Below, piece by piece: positions 22,294-29,536 of a DNA stretch of 29,536 nt (position 1 is the first letter of the stretch; each line of letters opens with the position of its first letter). The position numbers and the translations under genes are program-made. Below the pieces are notes generated by a model. That model worked only from the letters and a program-made list of their open reading frames with translations. It did not search any database and was not told the DNA's origin. Source of the DNA: Caccoplasma intestinavium (lineage in GTDB: Bacteria > Bacteroidota > Bacteroidia > Bacteroidales > UBA11471); contig DVKT01000047.1 of assembly GCA_018715885.1 (NCBI GenBank), positions 1 to 29,536 on the forward strand, written 5' to 3'.

Positions 22294-23601
22294 TCACGAT
22301 TGGCGAGTTATAGAAGCACCTATGGCATTCAACCGCTGGTCGATGCGTTGGTATCCCCGGTCTATCTGGTCGATATTATGAATCGTGCTGATTCCTTCGG
22401 CCGACATTGCGGCTATAAGCAAGGCAATCCCCGCCCGAATATCGGGCGATACCATAGAAGCGGCACGTAAAGGATAAGCCTTAGCCTGCCCTATAACCGC
22501 TGCACGGTGCGGGTCGCACAATATGATCTGAGCCCCCATATCGATAAGCTTGTCGACGAAGAAAAGACGGCTCTCGAACATTTTCTGATGTATCAGCACA
22601 CTACCTTTCGCTTGTGTGGCAACGACCAGAAATACACTGAGCAAGTCGGGCGTAAGTCCCGGCCAGGGTGCATCGGCAAAAGTCATGATAGAACCATCTA
22701 TAAATGTTTCTATCTCGTAGCTGTCTTGCTGAGGAATATACAAGTCATCTCCTTCTTGCTCGATATGAATCCCGAGTCGGCGGAAACTGTCGGGTATGAT
22801 ACCCAAGTCTTTCGACGATACATTTTTGAGGCGTATATCCGACCCCGTCATGGCTGCCATACCTATAAAAGAGCCAATCTCGATCATATCGGGCAAGATA
22901 GTATGTTTACAACCACCCAAACAATCGACGCCTTCTATCTCGAGCAGATTAGAGCCAATACCCGAAATACGGGCTCCCATTGCATTGAGCATTTTCGACA
23001 ACTGTTGCAAATACGGTTCGCACGCGGCATTGTAAATCGTTGTTTTTCCTTTTGCCAAAACCGCCGCCATAAGAATATTGGCCGTACCGGTTACCGAAGC
23101 TTCATCGAGCAACATATATGTTCCAGTCAGCTCCTTTGCCGAGATTTCATAGATTTGTTTTTGGGGAATATAAGAAAATTCGGCTCCGAGTTTTTGAATT
23201 CCCAAAAAGTGCGTATCGAGACGACGACGTCCTATTTTATCTCCTCCAGGTTTTGCAATCACCGCCTTCCCGAAACGGGCCACCAACGGACCGACAATCA
23301 TCACCGACCCGCGCAACGCCGCACTCTGTTTGAGGAACTGCGGGGTATGAAGATAGTCCAAATCGATGTTCTCGGCCTTAAAACGATAAGATCCTTCACC
23401 GATTTTTGTCGTTTCCACGCCCAAATCCCGCAACAGTTTTATAAGATTGTTGACATCGAGAATGTCGGGCAAATTATAAACTTCTACCGTCTCTGGGGTA
23501 AGTAACGTAGCGCACAATATCTGCAAGGCTTCATTTTTAGCACCTTGCGGTATAAGCTCGCCGTGCATGCGGCGGCCACCTTCTATAACGAATGATGCCA
23601 T
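22294..23601 (-). CDS. murA: UDP-N-acetylglucosamine 1-carboxyvinyltransferase with Asp in place of the active-site Cys
   Basis: MurA transfers enolpyruvate from PEP to UDP-GlcNAc, the first committed step of peptidoglycan synthesis. The 435-residue protein has the EPSP-synthase-like fold with the UDP-GlcNAc-binding GAKNEALQI segment (residues 20-28) and GPLVARFG at 104-111. In the active-site loop the E. coli PGGCTIG motif (Cys115) reads PGGDKIG here, with Asp121 encoded by GAT at 23239-23241. This natural substitution occurs in mycobacteria, chlamydiae and others and makes the enzyme insensitive to fosfomycin. The frame extends nine codons upstream to 23628, but MASFVIEGG is the family start. 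It lies between DUF4290 (36-base gap) and rimM (6-base gap). Confidence 0.95.
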   Translation of the reverse strand: MASFVIEGGRRMHGELIPQGAKNEALQILCATLLTPETVEVYNLPDILDVNNLIKLLRDLGVETTKIGEGSYRFKAENIDLDYLHTPQFLKQSAALRGSVMIVGPLVARFGKAVIAKPGGDKIGRRRLDTHFLGIQKLGAEFSYIPQKQIYEISAKELTGTYMLLDEASVTGTANILMAAVLAKGKTTIYNAACEPYLQQLSKMLNAMGARISGIGSNLLEIEGVDCLGGCKHTILPDMIEIGSFIGMAAMTGSDIRLKNVSSKDLGIIPDSFRRLGIHIEQEGDDLYIPQQDSYEIETFIDGSIMTFADAPWPGLTPDLLSVFLVVATQAKGSVLIHQKMFESRLFFVDKLIDMGAQIILCDPHRAAVIGQAKAYPLRAASMVSPDIRAGIALLIAAMSAEGISTIHNIDQIDRGYQRIDQRLNAIGASITRQS

Positions 23602-23637
23602 GTGAGTGAATTTTCGGTTAAGATACAAAAAAAGCGG

Positions 23638-24252
23638 TTATCTTCCCGCTTTTCTTCCGTTATTTTTATTTTTTCGCTGCACATTTTCTCTCGGCACATC
23701 TTTCAGATGAAGTTGATCGAGCGTAAGTGGCACTTCATGATGTGTGTATTCCATTATATCTTTGAGAATTTTCTCATCGTCGACAGCTTCTTTGTTCCAT
23801 GCCGTAAGTGCTTTTTTCATATGGTTGGCCAAGTACACGATCAGACGATCCTTCTCCTCCCCTTCGGGCATCTCCTGCCACTTCTGCAACATCTTTTCGA
23901 GCAACTTTCCGTAATGGCGATAATGCATAGAAGAGTTGGTATACGGCACACAGTCGGGCTTATCGTTGAGATTTTCTTTTTTGATGACCTCATAAGGATA
24001 ATCTATATCCAGTTTGAAATCGGACATGATCGCCAAATGATCCCACAATTTATGCTTGAAATCATCGACATCGCGCAAGTGAGGGAACAGATTTCCCATA
24101 ATATTCACAATTGCATTGGCACATCGGGTGCGTTCGTCCCTATCTTCAAGGCTCATGCAATATTCTATCATACGATGCACATTGCGGCCGTATTCGGGAA
24201 GGATAAGTTTTTTCTTCTGGGTATTATAAGCGAGTAAATCTTCTTGTTCCAT
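23638..24252 (-). CDS. DUF4290 family protein
   Basis: This 204-residue cytoplasmic protein has the features of DUF4290, a family largely restricted to Bacteroidota: LAYNTQKKKLILPEYGRNVHRMIEYC at the start, then an all-helical body with HLRDVDDFKHKLWDHLAIMSDF and YVIKKENL-type segments. The C-terminus is strongly basic (QRKNKNNGRKAGR), which might bind nucleic acid, but no function is established to my knowledge. It sits eight bases after tsaB and 36 before murA, a neighbourhood seen in other Bacteroidales, suggesting a growth-related role. Confidence 0.8.
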   Translation of the reverse strand: MEQEDLLAYNTQKKKLILPEYGRNVHRMIEYCMSLEDRDERTRCANAIVNIMGNLFPHLRDVDDFKHKLWDHLAIMSDFKLDIDYPYEVIKKENLNDKPDCVPYTNSSMHYRHYGKLLEKMLQKWQEMPEGEEKDRLIVYLANHMKKALTAWNKEAVDDEKILKDIMEYTHHEVPLTLDQLHLKDVPRENVQRKNKNNGRKAGR

Positions 24253-24260
24253 GTAATCGA

Positions 24261-24962
24261 TTATTCGTTAGAAAGGACTTTATTTTTAGGTTTCGTGGCA
24301 ACGAACTCTTTGAGATAGAAAGGCTCGAAATAAGCAACATTTTCAAAACGGGAATTACGAAAAGCCATCTCAGAGAGAGCCAGCATATCAGCGGCCAACG
24401 GGCATATACCGTCGATGTAATGGACATTGTCCCCGGTTATTACATCACGACATTTCCCTGCACCGTTACCAAAAAAGACGACAGGTTTCCGGGTCAAAAT
24501 ATCTGCATAAGAATTTTCATCGATAATTTCAGCAGAAACAGGTTTGACCTGATTCAATGCCCGATCATACACCGCCGAATACACTTCCATACGGCGGGCA
24601 TCGATCATAGGACACAGCAATGCGTCCTCATCGATATCTTTCTTAAACATGACCGCACAAGTCATCACTGCCAGCGTATCAACGGCAATGAGAGGGACAT
24701 CGAGACCGAAACAAAGCCCCTTCGCCTCGGAAACACCAATACGCAAACCGGTATAAGAACCGGGCCCCCGACTCACGGCAACCGCATCGATTGCGAAATG
24801 ATGACTCTTTGCTACCGACAAGGCGCCCTGAACATATCCGCCCAAAGACGACGCATGCGACATACTTTCGTGGTTTTCTTTATTGAAAACGACCTGACCA
24901 TCGCAAGTCAAAGCAACCGAACAGACATCGGTCGATGTTTCTATATTGAGTATTACCGGCAT
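24261..24962 (-). CDS. tsaB: tRNA threonylcarbamoyladenosine biosynthesis protein TsaB
   Basis: TsaB partners TsaD and TsaE to place the threonylcarbamoyl group on A37 of ANN-decoding tRNAs. The 233-residue protein has the ASKHA-fold N-terminus VILNIETSTDVCSVAL, the conserved SRGPGSYTGLRIGVSEAKGL segment (about residues 63-83), and PLIAVDTLAVM. It lacks the metal-binding histidines of TsaD, which separates the two paralogues. It is the first gene of the tsaB-DUF4290-murA-rimM unit and has a perfect -7 element at 24982-24989. Confidence 0.93.
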   Translation of the reverse strand: MPVILNIETSTDVCSVALTCDGQVVFNKENHESMSHASSLGGYVQGALSVAKSHHFAIDAVAVSRGPGSYTGLRIGVSEAKGLCFGLDVPLIAVDTLAVMTCAVMFKKDIDEDALLCPMIDARRMEVYSAVYDRALNQVKPVSAEIIDENSYADILTRKPVVFFGNGAGKCRDVITGDNVHYIDGICPLAADMLALSEMAFRNSRFENVAYFEPFYLKEFVATKPKNKVLSNE

Positions 24963-24981
24963 AATTCACATCTTTACTCCA

Positions 24982-24989
24982 CAAAAGTA
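24982..24989 (-). promoter_or_regulatory. -7 promoter element of the tsaB operon
   Basis: The minus strand reads TACTTTTG, an exact TAnnTTTG match, in the 59-base gap between the methyltransferase stop at 25022 and tsaB. It separates the tsaB operon from the repair operon upstream, although read-through is possible because no terminator was seen. Confidence 0.5.
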
Positions 24990-25021
24990 GCCAAATTTTC
25001 CGATATCCGAAATATTGACTT

Positions 25022-25558
25022 TTATAAAAAACAGGGAAATACGCCAAGCGTTCTTTCCTGTTCCAATTCCAACAAAAATTTTTTTGCTTCGATCCCGCCG
25101 CCATATCCCGTAAGCGATCGATTACTCCCGATAACCCGATGACAAGGAGCAAAGATAGATATTGCATTTGCCCCATTCGCATTCGCCACCGCACGGACAG
25201 CATTCGGCAATCCGAGCCGTCGAGCCATCTCTCCGTAAGAAAGCGTCTGTCCATAGGGTATTTCCAACAACGCACGCCATACTTTTTTTTGAAAATCGGT
25301 ACCTGCAAACAATAACGGTATATCGAACACCGTCCGTTTCCGTCCAAAATATTCGTCCAGTTGTCGGGCGGCTTCTTGTGTAATATCTGAGGCATGTGTT
25401 GCGTAATCGGCATTCAACAGGCTTTGCAATCTTTTATCCACTCTGCCTTGATGTTTCTCGATCACCCAATTACACAAACAAAGTTCATTCCCGTATGATC
25501 CGAGTATCAAATCCCCACAGGGAGAATGATAGTGCTGTATTTGAATCGTCTTATTCAT
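25022..25558 (-). CDS. ogt: Methylated-DNA--[protein]-cysteine S-methyltransferase
   Basis: This protein repairs O6-alkylguanine and O4-alkylthymine by transferring the alkyl group to its own cysteine. The 178-residue protein has an N-terminal ribonuclease-like domain and the C-terminal methyltransferase domain with FQKKVWRALLEIPYGQTLSYGE, the helix-turn-helix arginine in NAVRAVANANGAN, and the acceptor Cys139 in FAPCHRVIG. It lacks the Ada N-terminal metal-binding and AraC parts, so it is a stand-alone Ogt-type enzyme. It starts ten bases after the AlkA-like glycosylase gene, and together they form a base-alkylation repair pair. Confidence 0.93.
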   Translation of the reverse strand: MNKTIQIQHYHSPCGDLILGSYGNELCLCNWVIEKHQGRVDKRLQSLLNADYATHASDITQEAARQLDEYFGRKRTVFDIPLLFAGTDFQKKVWRALLEIPYGQTLSYGEMARRLGLPNAVRAVANANGANAISIFAPCHRVIGSNRSLTGYGGGIEAKKFLLELEQERTLGVFPCFL

Positions 25559-25568
25559 AACCTGAATT

Positions 25569-26216
25569 CTATTTTCTTTTACTTACTGCATAATCTTTCA
25601 TTCCATCAATCGCCCCGCCAGCAACTGCCCATAGATACAAACTAGCCACGCTTCCATAAGGAGAATACCTACGACGATATTTCTCAAACAGTTCCCGACT
25701 TACCTGACGATGATGATATACCATACGCAGACCTCTTTGAATGGCAAGATCGCCATAACTAAAAATATCCCGACGCTGCATAGAGAACAGCATCAGCATT
25801 TCAGCACTCCATATCCCGATTCCAGCCAATTCGGACAACCGTTCGGTAACTTCTACATCTGTCTTACCATAAAGAGACTGAATATCCAATTCGCCTTTTA
25901 CTATTTTCAAAGCGGCACTCTTGATATAAGCAACCTTTCGGAACGATATGCCAAAACGCTGCAACTCTTCATCGGACAGCCCGATGACCCTTTCGGGTGT
26001 AATCGTACCTAATCCCGACTGGATTCTCGCCCAAATGGTTTCATCGGCTTTTGTCGATATTTGCTGCCCGACAATCGAATGCACCAGTGCAGCGAAAAGA
26101 TCGGGAATAACACGTCGTTTCACCAAACCCACCTTGTCTATAACTTCTGCCAAACGTTTATCTCTTCGCTTCAAATAGACAAGTTCTTCCTCGCCATACC
26201 GAAAATAATCCACCAT
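25569..26216 (-). CDS. AlkA-like DNA-3-methyladenine glycosylase (HhH-GPD)
   Basis: This 215-residue protein is a helix-hairpin-helix DNA glycosylase that should excise alkylated purines. It shows VHSIVGQQISTKAD at about 45-58, the hairpin LSELAGIGIWSAEMLMLF at about 128-144, and the catalytic Asp156 in YGDLAIQRG. It lacks the Cys ligands of an iron-sulfur cluster, so it is of the AlkA group and not the Nth/MutY group. The frame opens to ATG 26294, but that would overlap the upstream gene by 59 bases; ATG 26216 (MVDYFRYG) leaves a 19-base gap and matches the family start. It is ten bases upstream of the ogt gene. Confidence 0.87.
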   Translation of the reverse strand: MVDYFRYGEEELVYLKRRDKRLAEVIDKVGLVKRRVIPDLFAALVHSIVGQQISTKADETIWARIQSGLGTITPERVIGLSDEELQRFGISFRKVAYIKSAALKIVKGELDIQSLYGKTDVEVTERLSELAGIGIWSAEMLMLFSMQRRDIFSYGDLAIQRGLRMVYHHRQVSRELFEKYRRRYSPYGSVASLYLWAVAGGAIDGMKDYAVSKRK

Positions 26217-26235
26217 AACGACATTAACTTTACTA

Positions 26236-26604
26236 TCAAATAATGATATGAGAATCTTCGGGAGCTCTTTCTCTATCCTCCCGAGTGTATTCACGGATAA
26301 TTTCGGTCACGGAAATTTTATATTCCTCAAACAAAAAATCGTATCCTTTTTTCTGACAGGAACGATGATGTATCTGATTACGCCACTCCGCCGCAGCTTT
26401 TTCGTTTTCCCAAAAAGAAAGGCTGAGAAGCTTTCCTTCTTCGTTCAAACTGGCAAACCGCTCTACACTGATAAATCCGGGTATTTTCACCAACTCGGCT
26501 TTTAGCTCCGCACCAAGTCGTAAATATTCTTCTTTACTTTCTTTTTTGGGAATTACTTCAAATAATACGGCAACTCTTGGATGCGCAGATTTTTTTGTTC
26601 TCAT
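26236..26604 (-). CDS. Antibiotic biosynthesis monooxygenase (ABM) domain protein
   Basis: This 122-residue protein has one ABM-type dimeric alpha/beta barrel domain: VAVLFEVIPKKESKEEYLRLGAEL, then GFISVERFASLNEEGKLLSLSFWEN, EKAAAEWRN, a basic HHRSCQKKG stretch, and YKISVTEIIREYTREDRERAP. Small proteins of this family include quinone oxidoreductases and haem-degrading enzymes as well as many of unknown substrate, so the reaction cannot be named. It starts one base after the exporter gene ends and lies 19 bases before the AlkA-like gene, so it is part of the same operon; it might detoxify an electrophile or the exporter substrate. Confidence 0.8.
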   Translation of the reverse strand: MRTKKSAHPRVAVLFEVIPKKESKEEYLRLGAELKAELVKIPGFISVERFASLNEEGKLLSLSFWENEKAAAEWRNQIHHRSCQKKGYDFLFEEYKISVTEIIREYTREDRERAPEDSHIII

Positions 26605-26605
26605 T

Positions 26606-27829
26606 TCACTTTTTATTTGATGGTTTTATATTCGGTAAAAAACAAGCTATTATACCCAACAACGGCAATAATGTACTGATTTTGAAAACAAATTCTATAC
26701 TCGTCTCATCGGCCAACCAGCCGAAAAAAGCAGACCCGATTCCTCCAAGCCCGAACATCAATCCGAAAAATATCCCCGAAATCATACCGATCTTATCCGG
26801 TTTCAAGTCGGTGGCATAGACCAATATAGCCGAAAAAGCCGATGCAATGACAAGTCCAATGACAACAGCCATAGCTATTGTTCCGAACAGATCGAGGTAG
26901 GGCAATACAAGCGTGAATGGCGCGGCACCAAGAATAGAGAAAAGTATAACATATTTTCTCCCATACTTATCTCCGAGAAATCCTCCGAGCAAAGTACCGA
27001 CAGCCAATGCCGCAAGAAATGCGAACAGACAAATTTGGGATTGCTGAACCGTAACCCCAAACTTCTCTATCAAGAAAAATGTAAAATAACTCGTCATACA
27101 TGAGATAAAAAAGTACTTCGAAAATATCATAATCACCAAAATAGCCAAAGCTTTGCGAATCGTTCCTTGTGATAATCCGCAAACCGACACAGAATCGATA
27201 CGACGAGACGTCTCCACATGGACAAGCATCAAGCTATACCAATACCCTATCCGTACCAATATTGTTGAAGCCAACAGGGCGGCAACGGCAAACCAAGCCA
27301 CAGCAGACTGCCCGTAAGGAATAATAATCAACGCAGCAAGCAACGGTCCAATGGAACTGCCGCCGTTCCCCCCTACTTGAAAAATAGATTGTGCCAAGCT
27401 TTTTTTTCCACCTGACGCCATTTGCGCCACTCGCGAAGCCTCGGGGTGAAACACCGAAGAACCGCAACCAATAAGTGCCACGGCCAAAAGTATTACCCCA
27501 AAATCGGAAGCCAATGCAAGGACCAATAATCCGACTAACGTAAAACACATTCCCATCGATAATGAGTAAGGTTGCGGGTGCCGGTCGGCATATCGTCCCA
27601 CAAAAGGTTGTAAGACAGATGAGGTCAGTTGGAACACCAATGTAATGATGCCTATTTGGGCGAATGTAAAACCAAAATTATCTTTCAACAAAGGGTACAT
27701 AGCCGGTATAACCGACTGAATCATATCGTTCAACAAATGACAAAACCCCATTGCAAACAATACGGTATAGGCCGTACCATCATCGATTTGAGGATTTCCT
27801 TTGAACTTACTTAAAATGCGATTATTCAT
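26606..27829 (-). CDS. MFS exporter of the fosmidomycin-resistance (Fsr) type
   Basis: This 407-residue inner-membrane protein is predicted to have 12 membrane helices. It follows the Fsr subgroup closely: GFCHLLNDMIQSVIPAMYPLLKDNFG in helix 1, then ITLVFQLTSSVLQPFVGRYADR, the intracellular loop motif YADRHPQPYSLSMG, and GCGSSVFHPEASRVAQMASGGKKSLAQSIFQVGGNGG. In E. coli Fsr overproduction gives fosmidomycin resistance, but the natural substrate is unknown. ATG 27829 overlaps the end of the GntR gene by eight bases (ATGAATAA), indicating translational coupling; an upstream start at 27850 would add only seven residues. Confidence 0.87.
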   Translation of the reverse strand: MNNRILSKFKGNPQIDDGTAYTVLFAMGFCHLLNDMIQSVIPAMYPLLKDNFGFTFAQIGIITLVFQLTSSVLQPFVGRYADRHPQPYSLSMGMCFTLVGLLVLALASDFGVILLAVALIGCGSSVFHPEASRVAQMASGGKKSLAQSIFQVGGNGGSSIGPLLAALIIIPYGQSAVAWFAVAALLASTILVRIGYWYSLMLVHVETSRRIDSVSVCGLSQGTIRKALAILVIMIFSKYFFISCMTSYFTFFLIEKFGVTVQQSQICLFAFLAALAVGTLLGGFLGDKYGRKYVILFSILGAAPFTLVLPYLDLFGTIAMAVVIGLVIASAFSAILVYATDLKPDKIGMISGIFFGLMFGLGGIGSAFFGWLADETSIEFVFKISTLLPLLGIIACFLPNIKPSNKK

Positions 27830-28508
27830 CTGTATCCTTTTCCATGACATTATTCCACAGTAATTTAGCAGATCGTACAGCCTCTTCTATATTACCGTCT
27901 TCTATATATTGCACCAATCTTTCATGCAAGGATTGAGAAGCCATAAGATGTAATGTATCTTCGTAAATATATTCATACCCCGAAGCGAGATGTATCGTCA
28001 TACCATCGTAAAGTTCGGACAGTATTTCATTGTGCGTAGCCCGTGCAACAGCTTTGTGAAAGCATATATCGGCGGCAATACACTTCTCGATGTCCCCACA
28101 TTTTGCAGACTCTCCTCTCTCATATACATAACGTTTCATGCTTTCTAAATCGGCTTTTGTCCGCCTTTGTGTCGCCAGACGGGCGATAGGCGCCTCCATA
28201 ATATCTCGTACTTCCCGCAACTCTTGTATATCAGCTCGTTTCAATCGTTGATGGAACAGCTCATTGGTTTCCGTAACATTTTCCACAAAAGTACCCCTGC
28301 CTTGCTGTACACTCAAATACCCCATATTTACAAGCATTTTTATGGCCTCACGCACCGTAGATCGTCCTACCCCGAAAAGCCTCATCAACTCAGGTTCGGC
28401 AGGCAATTTATCCCCCTTAGCCAATTTCCCTTCACTTATTTGTTTTTTTATCAACTCTGCGACTTCTTCCGCAAGTGATTTTCTCCGAATAGAGGTTTTT
28501 ATATCCAT
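27822..28508 (-). CDS. GntR-family (FadR/FCD subfamily) transcription regulator
   Basis: This 228-residue regulator has an N-terminal winged helix (about 10-76, LAEEVAELIKKQISEGKLAKGDKLPAE to LSVQQGRGTFV) with the recognition helix GRSTVREAIKML. A C-terminal all-helical FCD domain (about 90-215) follows, starting ELREVRDIMEAPIARLA. FCD regulators usually sense organic acids or sugar acids, often through a metal held by Asp/His residues; CFHKAVARATHN provides such a histidine. It is the first gene of the exporter/ABM/glycosylase/methyltransferase operon and overlaps the exporter gene by eight bases. Palindromes at 28522-28541, just before its start, suggest it represses its own operon. Confidence 0.88.
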   Translation of the reverse strand: MDIKTSIRRKSLAEEVAELIKKQISEGKLAKGDKLPAEPELMRLFGVGRSTVREAIKMLVNMGYLSVQQGRGTFVENVTETNELFHQRLKRADIQELREVRDIMEAPIARLATQRRTKADLESMKRYVYERGESAKCGDIEKCIAADICFHKAVARATHNEILSELYDGMTIHLASGYEYIYEDTLHLMASQSLHERLVQYIEDGNIEEAVRSAKLLWNNVMEKDTDE

Positions 28509-28521
28509 TTATATTAATCTT

Positions 28522-28541
28522 ATGATAATATCATCTGATGA
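28522..28541 (-). promoter_or_regulatory. Candidate operator: two overlapping palindromes
   Basis: ATGATA-A-TATCAT (28522-28534) and TCATC-T-GATGA (28531-28541) are both perfect odd-centred palindromes and overlap by four bases. They lie between the -7 element (28552-28559) and the GntR ATG (28508), where a bound dimer would block transcription. Binding by the adjacent GntR protein is inferred. Confidence 0.5.
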
Positions 28542-28551
28542 ATTACTGCGG

Positions 28552-28559
28552 CAAATATA
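28552..28559 (-). promoter_or_regulatory. -7 promoter element of the GntR operon
   Basis: The minus strand reads TATATTTG, an exact TAnnTTTG match, 43 bases before the GntR start. A clear -33 element was not found, which would fit a regulated promoter. Confidence 0.5.
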
Positions 28560-28912
28560 TGCACTCTAATAAACATAAGAAAACAGGAAATACTATTTAA
28601 CAATATTTTCAATACAATGTCTCGTGTACACTGCATAAAGCTTCTCCACAAGTCGACGCATCAAATCGTCAATACGGATATTCATTCCTACTTTCACACC
28701 CCGACGTTCTTATTCTATTTTTCAAAACACCCATTAAATCATAGAACAATCTCCACGCCCTTAATACCCTCAAATAAACCACTCATCATTTTTCCAATAA
28801 TACTTCTTCGCTAAAAAAGACCCGCAAAGAATATTTGTAATTAAGATATATTTTTGCGTATAATTTCTGATTCTTTTTTGTAATATTGCACTCGTAAAAT
28901 TTACCTGAACCT
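28560..28912. other. Divergent intergenic region between gntR and ilvA
   Basis: No gene is supported in this stretch; a 65-codon plus-strand frame at 28617-28814 has no recognisable features. It is AT-rich and contains a perfect TATTTTTG element at 28849-28856 and a near match TAATATTG at 28881-28888, either of which could be the -7 element of ilvA. No leader peptide rich in Ile, Leu, Val or Thr was seen, unlike the pheA leader. Confidence 0.35.
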
Positions 28913-29536
28913 ATGCTTACGCTCGACAAAATTTACCACGCATCTTTCGTTCTGAAAGAGGTATTGCGACGCACCGACCTGATCGCTGCATCTCAAATCG
29001 CTCCCGACTCATCGATCTTTCTGAAACCTGAAAATCTGCAACTTACAGGTTCTTTTAAAGTAAGAGGCGCTTATTACAAGATTTCACAGTTATCGGACGA
29101 AGAAAAAGCAAAGGGCGTGATTGCCTGCTCGGCCGGCAACCATGCACAAGGCGTCGCTTTGGGTGCGACAAAAAACGGTATCAAATCATTGATATGCTTA
29201 CCTTCGGGTGCACCCATATCCAAGGTCGAAGCAACAAAGAAATATGGGGCGGAAGTCTGTCTCGTCGACGGTGTTTACGACGACGCATATCAAAAAGCCT
29301 TGCAATTAAAAGAAGAAAAAGGGTACACGTTCGTTCACCCGTTCGATGACGAAAATGTCATTGCCGGACAAGGAACGATAGGTATAGAACTACTCGACCA
29401 GCTCCCCGATGTCGATGCGGTCATCGTACCGGTAGGCGGTGGCGGACTTATATCAGGAGTCGCATTCGCCATCAAAAGTTTGCGTCCGAACATCAAAGTC
29501 TATGGCGTCCAAGCCAGCGGAGCCCCAAGTATGGTA
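28913..29536 (+). CDS. ilvA: Threonine ammonia-lyase (threonine dehydratase), partial
   Basis: The first 208 codons of a PLP-dependent threonine deaminase are present; the gene runs off the window. The enzyme converts threonine to 2-oxobutanoate and ammonia, the first step to isoleucine. It shows the Schiff-base lysine in GSFKVRGA (Lys49), the SAGNHAQG substrate loop (73-80) and the phosphate-binding GGGGL (175-179). Whether it carries the C-terminal ACT-like regulatory domain that marks biosynthetic IlvA cannot be seen, so a catabolic type or serine-racemase-like relative is not fully excluded. Confidence 0.9.
   Translation, partial: MLTLDKIYHASFVLKEVLRRTDLIAASQIAPDSSIFLKPENLQLTGSFKVRGAYYKISQLSDEEKAKGVIACSAGNHAQGVALGATKNGIKSLICLPSGAPISKVEATKKYGAEVCLVDGVYDDAYQKALQLKEEKGYTFVHPFDDENVIAGQGTIGIELLDQLPDVDAVIVPVGGGGLISGVAFAIKSLRPNIKVYGVQASGAPSMV

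Noticed and set aside
22507..23505. 332-codon plus-strand frame opposite murA
   Set aside because: Antisense to a clear MurA, composition unlike a folded protein, no recognised motif.
26217..26294. Longer start of the AlkA-like glycosylase at 26294
   Set aside because: It would overlap the ABM gene by 59 bases and add a segment unlike the family. ATG 26216 leaves a normal gap.
28617..28814. 65-codon plus-strand frame before ilvA
   Set aside because: Low-complexity, many His/Ser/Thr/Pro residues, no hydrophobic core or motif, and no leader-peptide pattern of branched-chain codons.

Overview
The window is chromosomal DNA from a member of the order Bacteroidales (phylum Bacteroidota). The evidence is the dense set of TAnnTTTG-type -7 promoter elements, a GldB-like lipoprotein, a DUF4290 protein next to MurA, a DAHP synthase-chorismate mutase fusion, an outer-membrane beta-barrel protein with a CarboxypepD-regulatory-like N-terminus, and BspA-type leucine-rich repeat proteins. 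The genus cannot be fixed from the sequence. No insertion sequence, prophage, integrase or CRISPR array was seen. Most of the window is housekeeping DNA.

Layout. 1-2430: a promoter, a GldB-like lipoprotein and aroE, a possible small membrane ORF and a winged-helix protein. 2439-3426 (minus): an unknown acidic protein and mscL. 3633-7901: the terminal Phe/Tyr biosynthesis operon pheA - aminotransferase - DAHP synthase/chorismate mutase - tyrA, preceded by a leader with two tandem Phe/Tyr-rich leader peptides, each with its own antiterminator and terminator. 7905-8624 (minus): trmN6. 8702-11325: lon behind a consensus sigma-54 promoter. 11581-13872: an outer-membrane barrel protein. 14000-15968: prfA-pyrF. 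16099-17361: pgk. 17459-20851 (minus): two secreted leucine-rich repeat proteins. 20852-21521: an almost gene-free stretch with two overlapping tiny membrane ORFs joined by a slippery heptamer. 21522-21612 (minus): tRNA-Ser(GGA). 21760-24962 (minus): tsaB-DUF4290-murA-rimM. 25022-28508 (minus): a GntR regulator, a fosmidomycin-resistance-type MFS exporter, an ABM-domain protein, an AlkA-like glycosylase and an O6-alkylguanine methyltransferase in one tightly packed operon. 28913-end: the start of ilvA.

The most notable signal is the pheA leader (3633-3942). It has two homologous short reading frames, MRHCFSYTYFFYFYFTQK and one beginning MKHLFSRFYGFYFFYF. Each is followed, exactly 12 nt after its last Phe codon, by a segment that can pair with the 5' arm of an intrinsic terminator. 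This is the logic of ribosome-mediated attenuation, duplicated in tandem, and it would let uncharged tRNA-Phe or tRNA-Tyr control the four downstream genes. The second leader has lost the stop codon at the position used by the first, so its behaviour should differ.

Other points worth a second look are the perfect -24/-12 promoter of lon, the natural Cys-to-Asp change in the MurA active site (expected to give fosfomycin insensitivity), the coupling of an exporter to alkylation repair under a GntR regulator with overlapping palindromes at its start, and the frameshift-linked small membrane ORFs.
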